Shown one piece after another: positions 1 to 10,000 of a stretch of 64,000 nucleotides of DNA. Positions within the stretch are counted from its first letter, which is position 1. Each line of letters begins with the position of its first letter. The notes beneath the pieces are model-generated. The model ran no database searches and was not told the DNA's origin. It saw only the letters and a list, made by a program, of their open reading frames with translations. The DNA is from Alteromonas aestuariivivens (lineage in GTDB: Bacteria; Pseudomonadota; Gammaproteobacteria; Enterobacterales; Alteromonadaceae): contig NZ_QRHA01000001.1 of the NCBI RefSeq assembly GCF_003367475.1, positions 1-64,000 on the forward strand, read 5' to 3'. The position numbers and the translations under genes were made by a program.

Positions 1-4
1 TTTA

Positions 5-122
5 TGTCTGGCGGCCATAGCGATACGGCACCACCTGATCCCATTCCGAACTCAGAAGTGAAACGTATTAGCGGCGATGGTAGTGTGGGGTCTCCCCATG
101 TGAGAGTAGCACACCGCCAGAC
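5..122 (+). rRNA. rrf: 5S ribosomal RNA
   Basis: The sequence is a canonical gammaproteobacterial 5S rRNA. The internal CCGAACTCAGAAGTGAAAC and GATGGTAGTGTGGGG blocks are intact, and the ends (positions 6-14 with 114-122) pair to form helix I. It is the last gene of an rrn operon whose 16S and 23S genes lie before the window. A strong terminator follows 20 bases later. The exact ends are inferred from the pairing. Confidence 0.95.
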
Positions 123-140
123 TCCCAATTATACGAAGAA

Positions 141-166
141 GCCCACTCAAACGAGTGGGCTTTTTT
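141..166 (+). terminator. Rho-independent terminator of the rrn operon
   Basis: An 8-bp perfect stem (GCCCACTC / GAGTGGGC) with a 4-nt AAAC loop is followed directly by six T residues. It sits about 20 bp after the 5S rRNA and should end rrn transcription. Confidence 0.93.
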
Positions 167-376
167 CGTTTTCGGTTGATAAACATGTCTTGAGTGGAGC
201 GTCCATGCGGGGGCTTCCAGCCGCGCCATCCTTGGCGTGTCGTTCTTCACTCGAGGTGTGCCACTGGCACCCCTCGTTCGCTGCGCTCACCGCTCTTCAC
301 CCGTCCCTGGTGCTATGTCCAGTCACGCCCAGCAAGCTGGTCCAGCCCCTCGCAGAGCTCGGGTCGTTCACACAGC

Positions 377-404
377 GCGAATGAAATTGTTCATTCGCTT
401 TATT
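377..404 (+). terminator. Second hairpin, possible backup terminator between rrn and the SLOG operon
   Basis: A 9-bp perfect stem (GCGAATGAA / TTCATTCGC, loop ATTG) is followed on the plus strand by CTTTATTCC. It lies between the rrn operon and the stop codon of the convergent SLOG gene. The T-rich tail favours plus-strand termination, but it is weak. The rest of 167-414 holds no gene that I can support. Confidence 0.45.
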
Positions 405-414
405 CCGTGTTCAA

Positions 415-2259
415 CTAACCTGCTGATGGGGGCTCATGTTCCCGGTGAAAGCGGTGGATGATCCAGATGTAGTTCTCTGTCATAGCACGTTCAGCAAGTT
501 CGGTTATCACAGAGCACTGTTGCTCGTTTGTGGTGGCTGACTCAATGTGTTGAATAGCTTCGTCAAACAACTGTGCTTGGTTTCTGTATTGCCAGAACAA
601 TTCCTTAACGGCCATCTTGGTTTGATAGATTTCCCATATACCGAGTAGAAAGGGAAGTAGCCCCATCAGCAATATGGCTACATTTTTCAGAGAGATCGTG
701 GGATAAATTTCGATGGACATTAGTTGATATTTGAATAGGACCAATATGGCCGCCAGGCCTGCTGACGTTACGAAAAGGATCTGTTTGATGCGCTCGAGTT
801 TGTGGTGACGCTCAGACAAATTTTTGCTTTTGCGGGTAAAGTACTCAGCTTGTTCCTGCACCCAGTTTTTAACCACAAAATCCAGGTTATATTTCAGATG
901 CGTATCTTTTTTCTCGTGTTGCAAATGCATGGGAACCTTGGAAAGGATGATCTGCTTAATCCAATTGACGCCCCTGAATTGGCTCACGCCACAGTAATTC
1001 ATAATTTTTGGTGGGTGACGGTGATTGTTCTGACGTATCAGGGTCAGATAAAACTGGGTTCGCAGGGTTTCTGCCAGCGCTCTGGATGAAAGGTGGTGAG
1101 TGAAACTGTGCCTTTGCTGAATTTTCTTGTAGTAAATAAGCCCAATAATCAAAAGTAGCAGGTAACCAATTAACAACAAACTATCGGCAACAATTTTGGC
1201 GTACAGCAGGAATAACAGGCCCATACTGGCGGCAATGATACTGAATAGCGCAAACTGACTGTCAGAATGTTTTTGGTTTGCTACGGCTACGGCATCTGCT
1301 TTGAGAAACTCTTCATCAAGACTTTCCAGTAATGCGAAAGGAATCGGAGATTTATCCTTGTTGTATCCCCTGAGCAAGCTGTAATCTCTTTGTATTTCTC
1401 CCTGCTCAAGCAATTCAGCCACTTTTGCATTGTATTCATCAAGGCTTTTCAAATCATCCATCAGGCTGGATGGAATGGCGGGAAAACATTCCAGTTCATT
1501 ATTGCCTAACTCACCCGACAGATAACAGTCACTTCTGCGCAATTGTTTTCTGGTAAATTGTTTGTAAGTCCCGGAGGTTTTCTTTACCGGCAGCCAATAA
1601 GCGATACGCCCCTTGAGCTGGGACGCATCGTCCATGTACACGTAGCTGACAGGGGTTGTCTTTCTGCTTTGTGGCTTATGAGCAGGGCCTGGAAGGATAT
1701 TGAGGTAATCCAGCAAAACGTCCGAGGTGCCGCCGACCAAGCCTGTGTTTTCACCATCCCACATCGCGATCAGCAGGTTGGACGCACTGATAAGATGTTG
1801 CCCGAGTACCCAGTATTGTTGGTCACGGGCCAAACCCGTTGGTGGGTGGTCCTGTTTATCGTATAGCTGCTCCACAACCTGCACAGACACCCTGTCATTG
1901 GCGATGATTTGCTGAAACTCATGCCATGAGCTTTCGTTAAAGTCTTTTTGGTATTCCTGTAAAGGCAGAGGCAGGTGAACATGGACCCTGACATTGCATG
2001 CCAACGCAGCCTTGGCCAGAACTCTGTCTGCACCATCAGCCATACCGGTTATCGCAATAAGAGGAGTATGTTTAAGCCGCGCCTGCAGCCGCTCAATGAG
2101 TTCGGTAATTTTGGTTATGCCGTAATCGGTTGCACTTTCATCCAGATTGCGGTGACCGGTAATCCCAATGACAAAAGGCGTCTGGCTGGAGCTGTCGGTA
2201 AATTTATGATCATTGATCAGGCCATGGTTTAGAGGCAGATGGGTTATAGAATCGTCCAT
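415..2259 (-). CDS. SLOG-domain protein with four C-terminal membrane segments (SLATT-like effector)
   Basis: This 614-residue protein begins with a Rossmann-like SLOG module. Visible marks are VIGITGHRNLD at about residues 30-40 and the GMADGADRVLA glycine/acidic loop at 72-82, with the fold running to about residue 210. Two pairs of hydrophobic helices follow (about 336-354, 357-376, 494-511 and 525-546), separated by a basic, coiled region, as in SLATT-type two-helix membrane effectors. SLOG domains are known to bind or make nucleotide-derived ligands, and SLATT modules are predicted pore formers in bacterial conflict systems. The role here is inferred from that. It starts 8 nt after the TIR gene stop and is the last gene of a minus-strand operon. 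It shares the string ELECFP (255-260) with the upstream TIR protein. The ligand is unknown. Confidence 0.72.
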   Translation of the reverse strand: MDDSITHLPLNHGLINDHKFTDSSSQTPFVIGITGHRNLDESATDYGITKITELIERLQARLKHTPLIAITGMADGADRVLAKAALACNVRVHVHLPLPLQEYQKDFNESSWHEFQQIIANDRVSVQVVEQLYDKQDHPPTGLARDQQYWVLGQHLISASNLLIAMWDGENTGLVGGTSDVLLDYLNILPGPAHKPQSRKTTPVSYVYMDDASQLKGRIAYWLPVKKTSGTYKQFTRKQLRRSDCYLSGELGNNELECFPAIPSSLMDDLKSLDEYNAKVAELLEQGEIQRDYSLLRGYNKDKSPIPFALLESLDEEFLKADAVAVANQKHSDSQFALFSIIAASMGLLFLLYAKIVADSLLLIGYLLLLIIGLIYYKKIQQRHSFTHHLSSRALAETLRTQFYLTLIRQNNHRHPPKIMNYCGVSQFRGVNWIKQIILSKVPMHLQHEKKDTHLKYNLDFVVKNWVQEQAEYFTRKSKNLSERHHKLERIKQILFVTSAGLAAILVLFKYQLMSIEIYPTISLKNVAILLMGLLPFLLGIWEIYQTKMAVKELFWQYRNQAQLFDEAIQHIESATTNEQQCSVITELAERAMTENYIWIIHRFHREHEPPSAG

Positions 2260-2267
2260 GTATTTTG

Positions 2268-4505
2268 TTATCCGGGCTCTGCACTAAGGTTGGTGAGCAA
2301 CTGCTGGTACTTGGCTTTCTCGGATTGCTGACCAGTCTGGCTGTACAGCAGAATCAGACGGTTTAAGGCCTTTTCTATGTATACATTTGGTACGGCAGGG
2401 CTGCGTTGAAGGTGATCGTAACTTTTCAGAAGCAACGCTTCTGCATCATGGGTATTATTTTCACCCAACAGAGTATTTGCCAATGCCAATTGTGCAGCTG
2501 CGACATACCAGTGCTCTTCCCCTACTGACTCTATCAGGGAGTTGAGTGAATCCGTCGCCAATGCACTGGCTTCCTTGTATTCACCTATCCCGGCAAGTGC
2601 CTCTGCAAGATCCAGTTGACTGGTTGCAATATCGGTATGGCCTGGCGGCAGTGTTTCCAGCTTAATTTCAAGGGCGCGCCTTTGAAGTGGGACAGCTTCG
2701 GAATATTCACCGGCTTCAGCTAGCCAGCGTGCCTGGGTAGAAAGATATCGGGCCAGGTCGGTATGGTTATCGCCAAGTTCCTTTTGAGCCATACTGACGG
2801 TTTGCCCTATTATGGCTAATGCTTGCTCTTGCTCGCCGATGTCATGGTATAAGTAGGCGTAATTGTTCATGATTTTTGCAATCTTGGGGTGGGAAGGGCC
2901 ATATACCTGCCTGAGAGTTTCGATAGTCTGCTGGTACATGGTTTTGGCCTCGGAATATTTACCAAAATCGTTGTACAGAAAAGCCAGGTTTGCATAGGCA
3001 CCTGCGACGGTTGGATGTGCATCCCCAAGTAAAGTGCGATACATTTCCAGCGCCTGGATATATTGTGCCTCAGCTTCATCAAACTGCATGTTTACATGGT
3101 TAAGAAAAGCCAGATTGCCAATGTTCTCAGCCAGCGTTGGGTGGGGTTCGCTTCCGACTAAACCTTTCACCATTTCAAGAGACTGGAGTAAATGGGATTC
3201 TGCCTGTTGCATGTCGCCACGGTCGTAATAATTCAGACCCAACTGCTGAATGCTGTCAGCAACTTCAAGCGATGGGGAACCGAAAGTTTGTGTGCGTAGT
3301 GTAACCACCTCCTGCAATAAGGGGCCTGCGTCTTCATAGCGACCCATGCGGAAAAATACCTCTGCCAGCCCGGCCAGCAAGTCCCCCTGTAATTGCTGAT
3401 TCTCTGCGTTGCTTTGGTTTAATAAATCTATGGCGTGTTGATACAGAGTTACCGCATTGTCAAAGTCTGCCAGTTCAGTATTTACCTTCGCTAATGCCCC
3501 CTGGCTGTCTGCCAGTTCTTCACCGGTTACTTTTGTCTGGTGAAAAAGTGACTGCCGCTGTGACACGGTTTGGCTAAGCAAATCCTGAGCTCTGTTGTAT
3601 AGTCCCAGCGCCGTGTACACCTCACCAATTGTGTGCATCAAGGTGGTTTGGACTATCGGTTGCTCGGTTAGCTCGGTTTCAATTCGCTTTGCACCCTGAT
3701 CGAGAATTTCCCGTGCGGTGATGGTGTTGCCGCGTGCTTCACTGGGATCAGAAACTGCAAACAGACTAACCATGAAATTGGCGGTTCGATTGGCTGTTTC
3801 TGCCTCTACTTCCGCTCGAATGCGCTGTTTGTTGGCTTCATTTCTCGCCAGGTAAGCATTAATCGCCAACCCCAAGGCAACGACCATTCCGGTCATGGCT
3901 GAGGCGGTTAGCCATGCCAGGCGCCGGTGACGGCGCTGCAATTCCCGCTGCTTGAGTACATCAAAGCCTACACCCAGCATGCCTGCTATGATTTTTATTA
4001 ATGCGTTATTTTTGCCGTCTTTTCCTTTTCGTACATCTGCTGCAATCGGTTCGGCTGGCTTGTCTGAGAGGTTGCCGTTGTTATCTAGCTGATACCGTAA
4101 TGCCGGGGGGAAGCACTCCAGTTCAGGTGTTTTGGTCGCTGATGCATACGGCTCTCCAGCCACAATCAGGCTGAAAATTCGCGCTTCCCGTCCCAGACGT
4201 TTGAAGGTAAGGATCTCCTCATTGACCCAGTGAGAATTTGCAGATGTCGGCGAACAAATGACGATTTGGCACCAGGAATGTTCCAGGCTTTGTGTGAGCA
4301 TCGCTCCCAGGTCGGTGGCACTGGCGAGTTCAGCCCGGTCAAGAAATACTGGGGAAAGCTTATCCGGAATGACACCAGCTTCGGTTTTTTCACCAATAAG
4401 GTGTTTGTGGATTTTGTAGCTTTCTAACGCGTTGTGCAGCCAATGCGCCCATTTTGCATTTTTATGGCTGTAACTGATAAATGCCTTGTACTGAAGGCTC
4501 TCCAC
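2268..4505 (-). CDS. TIR domain - transmembrane - TPR repeat protein
   Basis: About 745 residues. A TIR domain occupies residues 6-115: the first strand is YKAFISYSH and a SHWVNEE segment at about 91-97 carries the acidic residues where TIR NADases have their catalytic Glu. A single membrane helix lies at 196-219. A long run of tetratricopeptide repeats from about 280 to the end has the A-N-LA-LY pattern of the TPR part of some receptor kinases. TIR domains can cleave NAD+ or make cyclic ADP-ribose isomers, and TPRs bind partners; here the TIR part should be cytoplasmic. I chose the GTG at 4505 because AAGGA lies 10 nt upstream and it falls just before the TIR fold. A TTG at 4568 would overlap the preceding gene. 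It is the middle gene of a three-gene operon. Catalytic activity is inferred. Confidence 0.78.
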   Translation of the reverse strand: MESLQYKAFISYSHKNAKWAHWLHNALESYKIHKHLIGEKTEAGVIPDKLSPVFLDRAELASATDLGAMLTQSLEHSWCQIVICSPTSANSHWVNEEILTFKRLGREARIFSLIVAGEPYASATKTPELECFPPALRYQLDNNGNLSDKPAEPIAADVRKGKDGKNNALIKIIAGMLGVGFDVLKQRELQRRHRRLAWLTASAMTGMVVALGLAINAYLARNEANKQRIRAEVEAETANRTANFMVSLFAVSDPSEARGNTITAREILDQGAKRIETELTEQPIVQTTLMHTIGEVYTALGLYNRAQDLLSQTVSQRQSLFHQTKVTGEELADSQGALAKVNTELADFDNAVTLYQHAIDLLNQSNAENQQLQGDLLAGLAEVFFRMGRYEDAGPLLQEVVTLRTQTFGSPSLEVADSIQQLGLNYYDRGDMQQAESHLLQSLEMVKGLVGSEPHPTLAENIGNLAFLNHVNMQFDEAEAQYIQALEMYRTLLGDAHPTVAGAYANLAFLYNDFGKYSEAKTMYQQTIETLRQVYGPSHPKIAKIMNNYAYLYHDIGEQEQALAIIGQTVSMAQKELGDNHTDLARYLSTQARWLAEAGEYSEAVPLQRRALEIKLETLPPGHTDIATSQLDLAEALAGIGEYKEASALATDSLNSLIESVGEEHWYVAAAQLALANTLLGENNTHDAEALLLKSYDHLQRSPAVPNVYIEKALNRLILLYSQTGQQSEKAKYQQLLTNLSAEPG

Positions 4506-4548
4506 CTTTGTCGTGTCCTTGTAGATATGTTGTTTTATTTTGTTGTTT

Positions 4549-6705
4549 TCATTGCAGGCAAAGCTCAATCAGGTTTTCTTCATTGCACCCTTCAACCCAT
4601 GTTTGACCCAGAAGTTTGGTGGCGGTAGAAAAGTACAGATGAGTTATACGAGACTTAACGTCCCCTTGATAATTCAATGGGCAACCTAACCCTTTGGGGG
4701 AGATCATCAACTCGTTGTTACGCAAAACTTCAAACAAAGCCATCGTGTCACTTTGCAGCGTACGTGTCCGTCCTCTCTCAATGTCGGACTGAATATCACT
4801 AATCGAGGTGTAGACCTCTTCCAGGGTGGGGGTGCTGACAATACAGCCGGATGTCAGGTTTGCTTCCTCCAAAGTCCGTTGTAATCCGTCGTACTCTGCA
4901 ATTAATATCGGCCCAAATGACGTGAAATTCTGTTTACCGGGCTTACCTTTTCCTTTTGTTGCAGACGCAACAGGGCGAACCCTCAGATTGGGGATAAAAT
5001 AAGACATGGTTCGGGTTCTGAGGCGCAAACTGCCGCAACCTGTGATGACGTCGATCATGGTTTGACCTTCAACAATAGGAGGGTCGTTCGTTTCCGGGAT
5101 CGGTGCCCAACCTACGGCGGGAAACTGACTCGCATCACCGGACGTGCAATCAAGATCGGCAACTCCATCTTCATCGAGATCGGTGTCATAGGCGCGGTGT
5201 TTGATATCTGTCAGAGTTGGATCGATGTTGGAGATAGTGCGAATTAACAAAATGTGCGGATCGTTGGCTGGAGATCCACAATATTGAGATGGAATCATGA
5301 CACTGGTTGACACAGGATCGGTGGGTGTGACCGGGTCCGGATCATAGGTGTAAAGTTGATTATTCCAGATATACAGAGGTTGAGGCGCTGCTGTACTGTT
5401 CAGGCCTTGGCAGGCTGGACGCTCATCTTTAAACACTTCGACGGTTTCACCAATGTAGCCGCTGATAGGTTCCCCGGTTTGAGCAGAAACGTCAAAGCTG
5501 TGTTCAATTACCGTTGAAATATCTACTAAAATCTCATCCGGACAGTTTTCTGTACAGCCAAAAATGCGAATAAAGTCCTCGGATGTTGTGGCAAGCCCTC
5601 GAGGGTGTTCTATTCCCTGGTTTACGGTCAAAACAGGATCGGAACTGAGTTCCAGATTTCCTTCCACCATTTCCAAGCCGATCTGAACAACACTACCGTT
5701 ATTGCGTCCAGCAACATAGAGGTTGGCAGCAAAGGTAATTACCCGACTGTTTTGTTCGATATCAATGTCCACTTTTCGGGCGGTTTTTATTTTGAATTTA
5801 CCCTGGCCTAGGCCTGAGATCAGCGCTGGGTTATCAAGTACGGCCTGGCCGCTGGACAGATTATATACTGCAACGTCGCCAGAGCGGGTGCTCACCAAAA
5901 GAATGTCCTGATGGGGGCTCGGCAGGAGTGCAATACCCGCAGGATCTGCCGCCAGAGGGACAGAGCCGGAACCGCCGATGAGCTCCTGCCAATCGGCAGT
6001 GCCACAGGGGCTGGCCCCGGGGGCAAGGCATTTGCTGTCTATTTTAATGATCGCTGCGGGTGATGTAGTGGCAACAAGTAAGTCGCTGTGAAGCGCGGTA
6101 CTCGCCATATTTTGGGGTAAGACGAGGGATTCATTGAGTTCACCGAAGGGGAGCGCAGCGATCACTAATTCAGGTAACAAGGATTGTGGGGCGGTTACCG
6201 GAGATTGCTGCAAGTCAAAACGCCAGATAGAACTCTCGGTTCCGCCATTTGCAGAACTCAGTGTTACGAGTTGTTGTTCTGGTGCAACCACCAAACCATT
6301 CGGCGCAGTAGGGCCGGTGCCATCATTTTTGCTGTAAAGCTGCACCGTAGGTTCGATAACAATAGTCGAACAGTCTTTCTGGGGTTCTTCACCGACGGTG
6401 AACTCTTCCCCCCATAAGAACCTTCTGATCTGCCCGCTTTCATCGGCAACAAATAGCTGGAGCTGGTCTTTGCCCAGCTCATTACTGTTGCCGGTAAAAA
6501 AAGTGAGGGAGGCGGGTTTTGTCCCTCCGTCAGCGCTCGTGGTTGAACGAATCGCAGTACCGGTGTCCTGATCAAAACATAGAGCATACACCTGCCCGTT
6601 GGAGTAATTGGCACCTGCAACATAATTGTCGCTGAAAGCAAGCGGGCTGACCAACACCAACAAGCTTGCCCATACAACCCAAATGGTGGAACGCAGAGCA
6701 AACAT
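4549..6705 (-). CDS. Secreted hypothetical protein, probable beta-propeller
   Basis: I do not recognise a named family. The 718-residue product starts with a Sec-type signal peptide (hydrophobic residues about 7-23, cleavage near AFS-DN). The first 380 or so residues contain repeated strand-rich blocks ending in patterns such as IWRFDL, IIKID, VAVYNL and VVQIGL, which suggests an NHL/SMP-30-like beta-propeller. The C-terminal half is Cys-rich and has no obvious membrane anchor. An AAGGA ribosome site lies 6 nt before the ATG. It is the first gene of the operon that continues with the TIR-TPR and SLOG genes, which makes a cell-surface or periplasmic sensing role possible. That role is inference from context. 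Confidence 0.6.
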   Translation of the reverse strand: MFALRSTIWVVWASLLVLVSPLAFSDNYVAGANYSNGQVYALCFDQDTGTAIRSTTSADGGTKPASLTFFTGNSNELGKDQLQLFVADESGQIRRFLWGEEFTVGEEPQKDCSTIVIEPTVQLYSKNDGTGPTAPNGLVVAPEQQLVTLSSANGGTESSIWRFDLQQSPVTAPQSLLPELVIAALPFGELNESLVLPQNMASTALHSDLLVATTSPAAIIKIDSKCLAPGASPCGTADWQELIGGSGSVPLAADPAGIALLPSPHQDILLVSTRSGDVAVYNLSSGQAVLDNPALISGLGQGKFKIKTARKVDIDIEQNSRVITFAANLYVAGRNNGSVVQIGLEMVEGNLELSSDPVLTVNQGIEHPRGLATTSEDFIRIFGCTENCPDEILVDISTVIEHSFDVSAQTGEPISGYIGETVEVFKDERPACQGLNSTAAPQPLYIWNNQLYTYDPDPVTPTDPVSTSVMIPSQYCGSPANDPHILLIRTISNIDPTLTDIKHRAYDTDLDEDGVADLDCTSGDASQFPAVGWAPIPETNDPPIVEGQTMIDVITGCGSLRLRTRTMSYFIPNLRVRPVASATKGKGKPGKQNFTSFGPILIAEYDGLQRTLEEANLTSGCIVSTPTLEEVYTSISDIQSDIERGRTRTLQSDTMALFEVLRNNELMISPKGLGCPLNYQGDVKSRITHLYFSTATKLLGQTWVEGCNEENLIELCLQ

Positions 6706-7081
6706 ACATCATCCTTGGCACTAACTATAAGTGTTTTATTTTTAAAGTAATTCAGCTTAGTTCATAAAATTTAATTGGTCAAAAATTGAGCTATTGTGGT
6801 GTGGCGATAGCTGTAAAGTGCTTATTCCATATGGGATGCTGGACTGTTTGGAGAGTGCTCTTTTTGTGGTTTCCAGTGCTGCATGATAGCCATCGTGAAG
6901 CCAGTCAATCCGACCAATCTACAAAAACACGAGTTCACTGAACTGAGATAAACAACGTATTTTGGAGCAGTGAATTGGTTCGGGTAACTTACCTCGTTCA
7001 GAGGTCACTTATCGGATTTCTGCCCTGGTATTTTTTTGTCCGGCTTATAGTGAAACATCTGCACTTGCGCTGGACACACCC
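6706..7081. other. Divergent intergenic region
   Basis: This 376-bp gap separates the minus-strand propeller/TIR/SLOG operon from the plus-strand RND pump. It must hold both promoters. It is AT-rich near 6720-6790, but I see no convincing -35/-10 pair, palindrome or small gene. Confidence 0.4.
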
Positions 7082-10000
7082 ATGGATATAACCCGTTCTG
7101 CCATAAGAAATGTATCTGCAGTGACCATTGTCGTGGCGCTTGTTGCGGCACTTGGTCTGCACAGCCTGTTTAAGTTGCCCGTACAGCTTTTCCCCGATAT
7201 TGAGCGCCCAACCATCTCTATCCAGACTTTCTGGCGGGCCGCATCTCCACTGGAAATCGAATCTGAAATACTCGAACCGCAGGAGGAAGTGTTACAGGGC
7301 TTGCCCGGCCTACGCAGCATGAATGCCTGGGCTAACCAGGGAAACGCCTGGATTAACCTCGAGTTCGGGTTGGAAACCGACATGCAAAAGACACTGATTG
7401 AGGTAATTAGTCGCATGAATCGGGTTCCACCGTTACCCCGTGATGCGCTTTCACCCAGCATTATGATGGGCGGATGGGGAGGGGGGGCTCCAGCGCTAAC
7501 GTATTTCTTTCTCCAGCGTTTGCCAGGTAATCCCAACGAGATAAACAGTTATGTGACTTACTTCGAAGATGTCGTGCGCCCGCAGTTGGAGTCAATTCCC
7601 GGGGTGGCAAGGGTTAGAATGGAGAGTGGAGTAGGAGGGGACGAGGAGTTTCAGATTGTGTTCGACCCTTTCAGAGCCGCAGAACTGGGTATTGACCTCA
7701 ACAATACGGCAAGTTTGCTGGGAGGTTCAAATGATGTCTCTGGAGGATTTGTCGATGTTGGTCGCCGTCGTTACACCCTGCGGTTTGAAGGGCGCTACGC
7801 GCCCGAACAAATGGGCGAGATGATACTCGAATGGCGTAATGGTAGCCCGGTCAAGTTGCAGGATATTGCGGAAATTCGCATCCGGCGGGCAGACGGTTCA
7901 AATTACAGTGTGCAGAATGGCAATCCGGCCATATCTGTTCGGGTGGACCGGGAAAACAGTGCCAATGTGTTGTCGACTCTGGAAGCGGTAAAAGCCCGGG
8001 TAGCGTCATTAAATGAAACGGAGCTTGCTCACCAACAACTTACCATGGTGCAGTCTTTTGACGCATCGGTATTCATTTACCGGGCAATCAATCTGGTGAC
8101 CAGTAATTTGTTTATGGGCATTTTACTGGCTGTTGGCATTCTGTGGCTGTTTATGCGGCAGATGCGTGCCACGCTTATCGTGGCACTTGCTATTCCTATC
8201 TCCCTGCTGAGTACTTTCGTGGTACTGAAAATCACTGGCCGCTCACTCAATATTATTTCGCTTGCCGGATTGGCCTTTGCAGTGGGTATGGTACTGGATG
8301 CAGCGATAGTGGTGCTGGAAAACATTGTGAGAAAGCAAAAAACTATCCCTAATCGTGAAGAAGCTTCCTACGAAGCGACCAAGGAAGTCTTCGGAGCCTT
8401 AGTGGCCTCCACAGCGACTACGGTAGCCATTTTTATCCCGGTAATGTTTCTCAACGATGTGGAAGGCCAACTTTTTGCTGATCTTGCTCTTACCATTGCT
8501 ATTGCGGTGAGCATTTCTCTGGTTGTTGCAGTAACGGTTTTACCGGTTGTAGCCAGCCGCTGGTTGCATCATAAAGTACCGGATGATCGTTTGTCGGCCC
8601 GGTGGGCTTCATGGAGCAACGCTGTAATGAGGCTGACTTCAGGTCGGGGGAGCCGAACCGCGATCATTCTTCTGTTAATGGGTCTTCCGGTTGGTGCCAG
8701 TTTCCTGTTGATTCCAAAACTGGACTATTTGCCACCGGTCAAGCGGGATGCCGTCGATGCTTTTTTTAACCTGCCTGCCGGAGCCAGTGATGGATTTGTT
8801 CAGGCCGAAGTTATGGATTTGGTGGTTGAGCGGCTCAAACCCTATATGGCCGGTGAAAAGCAGCCGGCGTTAAAGAATTATTACATCATCACCTGGCCCA
8901 ATGGCGGCACACTGGGAGTCCGGGCCCGTGATCAGAGCCAGGTTAAAACACTGGAGGCATTGGTAAGGGACGAAATACTGAAAGAACTGCCCGATACCTC
9001 AGCCTTTGCAATGCAGGGGAATCTGTTTGGGGGCTTCGGCAACGGGCGCTCTATTGACGTGCGCCTGCAATCCACGGATCAGGAGGGCCTGGCTGCCGCA
9101 GCGCAGACTGGTCTGGATTTGCTCAGAGCCACTTTCCCTGGAGCCAATGTTCGTGCCAATCCTTCGCTTGAACAAGCAGAGCCAGAACTTCAGTTTACGC
9201 CAAATGACAGCCGGATGATGGAAGTGGGTTACACCCGTCAGCAGCTTGCAAACCTGGTCAGGATCATGGGCGATGGTCTTTATGTCGGAGAGTATTTTGA
9301 CGGAATTAAGCGGATGAACATCATCTTTCGTTCCGAGGACTGGGCTAGCCCGGAGCAACTGGCCACCACACCCATAATGACTCCCGGCGGTGAGATGGTT
9401 CAGCTTGGTGAGCTGGTAGCAATTGAGCGGGCCGTGGGCCCAAGCCAGATTCAGCGGGTGGATCGGCGCAGAACTTTGACTCTGAATTTCAATCCTCCGG
9501 AAGGTATGACTCTGGAGGAAGCCATGAATACCATCGAGGAGCAGGTTGAACCTGAAATTGCAGCACTGATGCCCAGCGATGGAGTCATCAACTATGCCGG
9601 CAGTGCTGACAGCCTGAAAGGGGCCATCAGCACAATGAGTCAGAATTTTTTGATGGCCATGGGTTTGCTTGTAATGTTGATGGCAGGCCTGTTTCGTTCA
9701 CTCAAAGACAGCCTGCTGGTGGTTGTTTCCATTCCACTGGCTACCGTGGGGGGAATTCTGGCCATACGGATCCTGAATGTATTCACTTTTCAGCCCATGG
9801 ATCTGCTCACCATGATTGGTTTTGTCATCCTGCTTGGGCTGGTGGTTAATAACGCCATTTTGCTGGTGCACCAGACCCGTAATGGAGAGCGCCAGGGGCT
9901 GGAGCGCCGGGAAGCCGTGCACCAGGCCATTCTGTTACGAATGCGGCCGATTTTTATGAGTACGCTGACATCCATATTTGGAATGCTACCGCTGATGCTG

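Noticed and set aside
4-384. Open reading frames through the 5S rRNA and its downstream spacer
   Set aside because: They cross the rRNA and terminator and have no ribosome site or recognisable domain.
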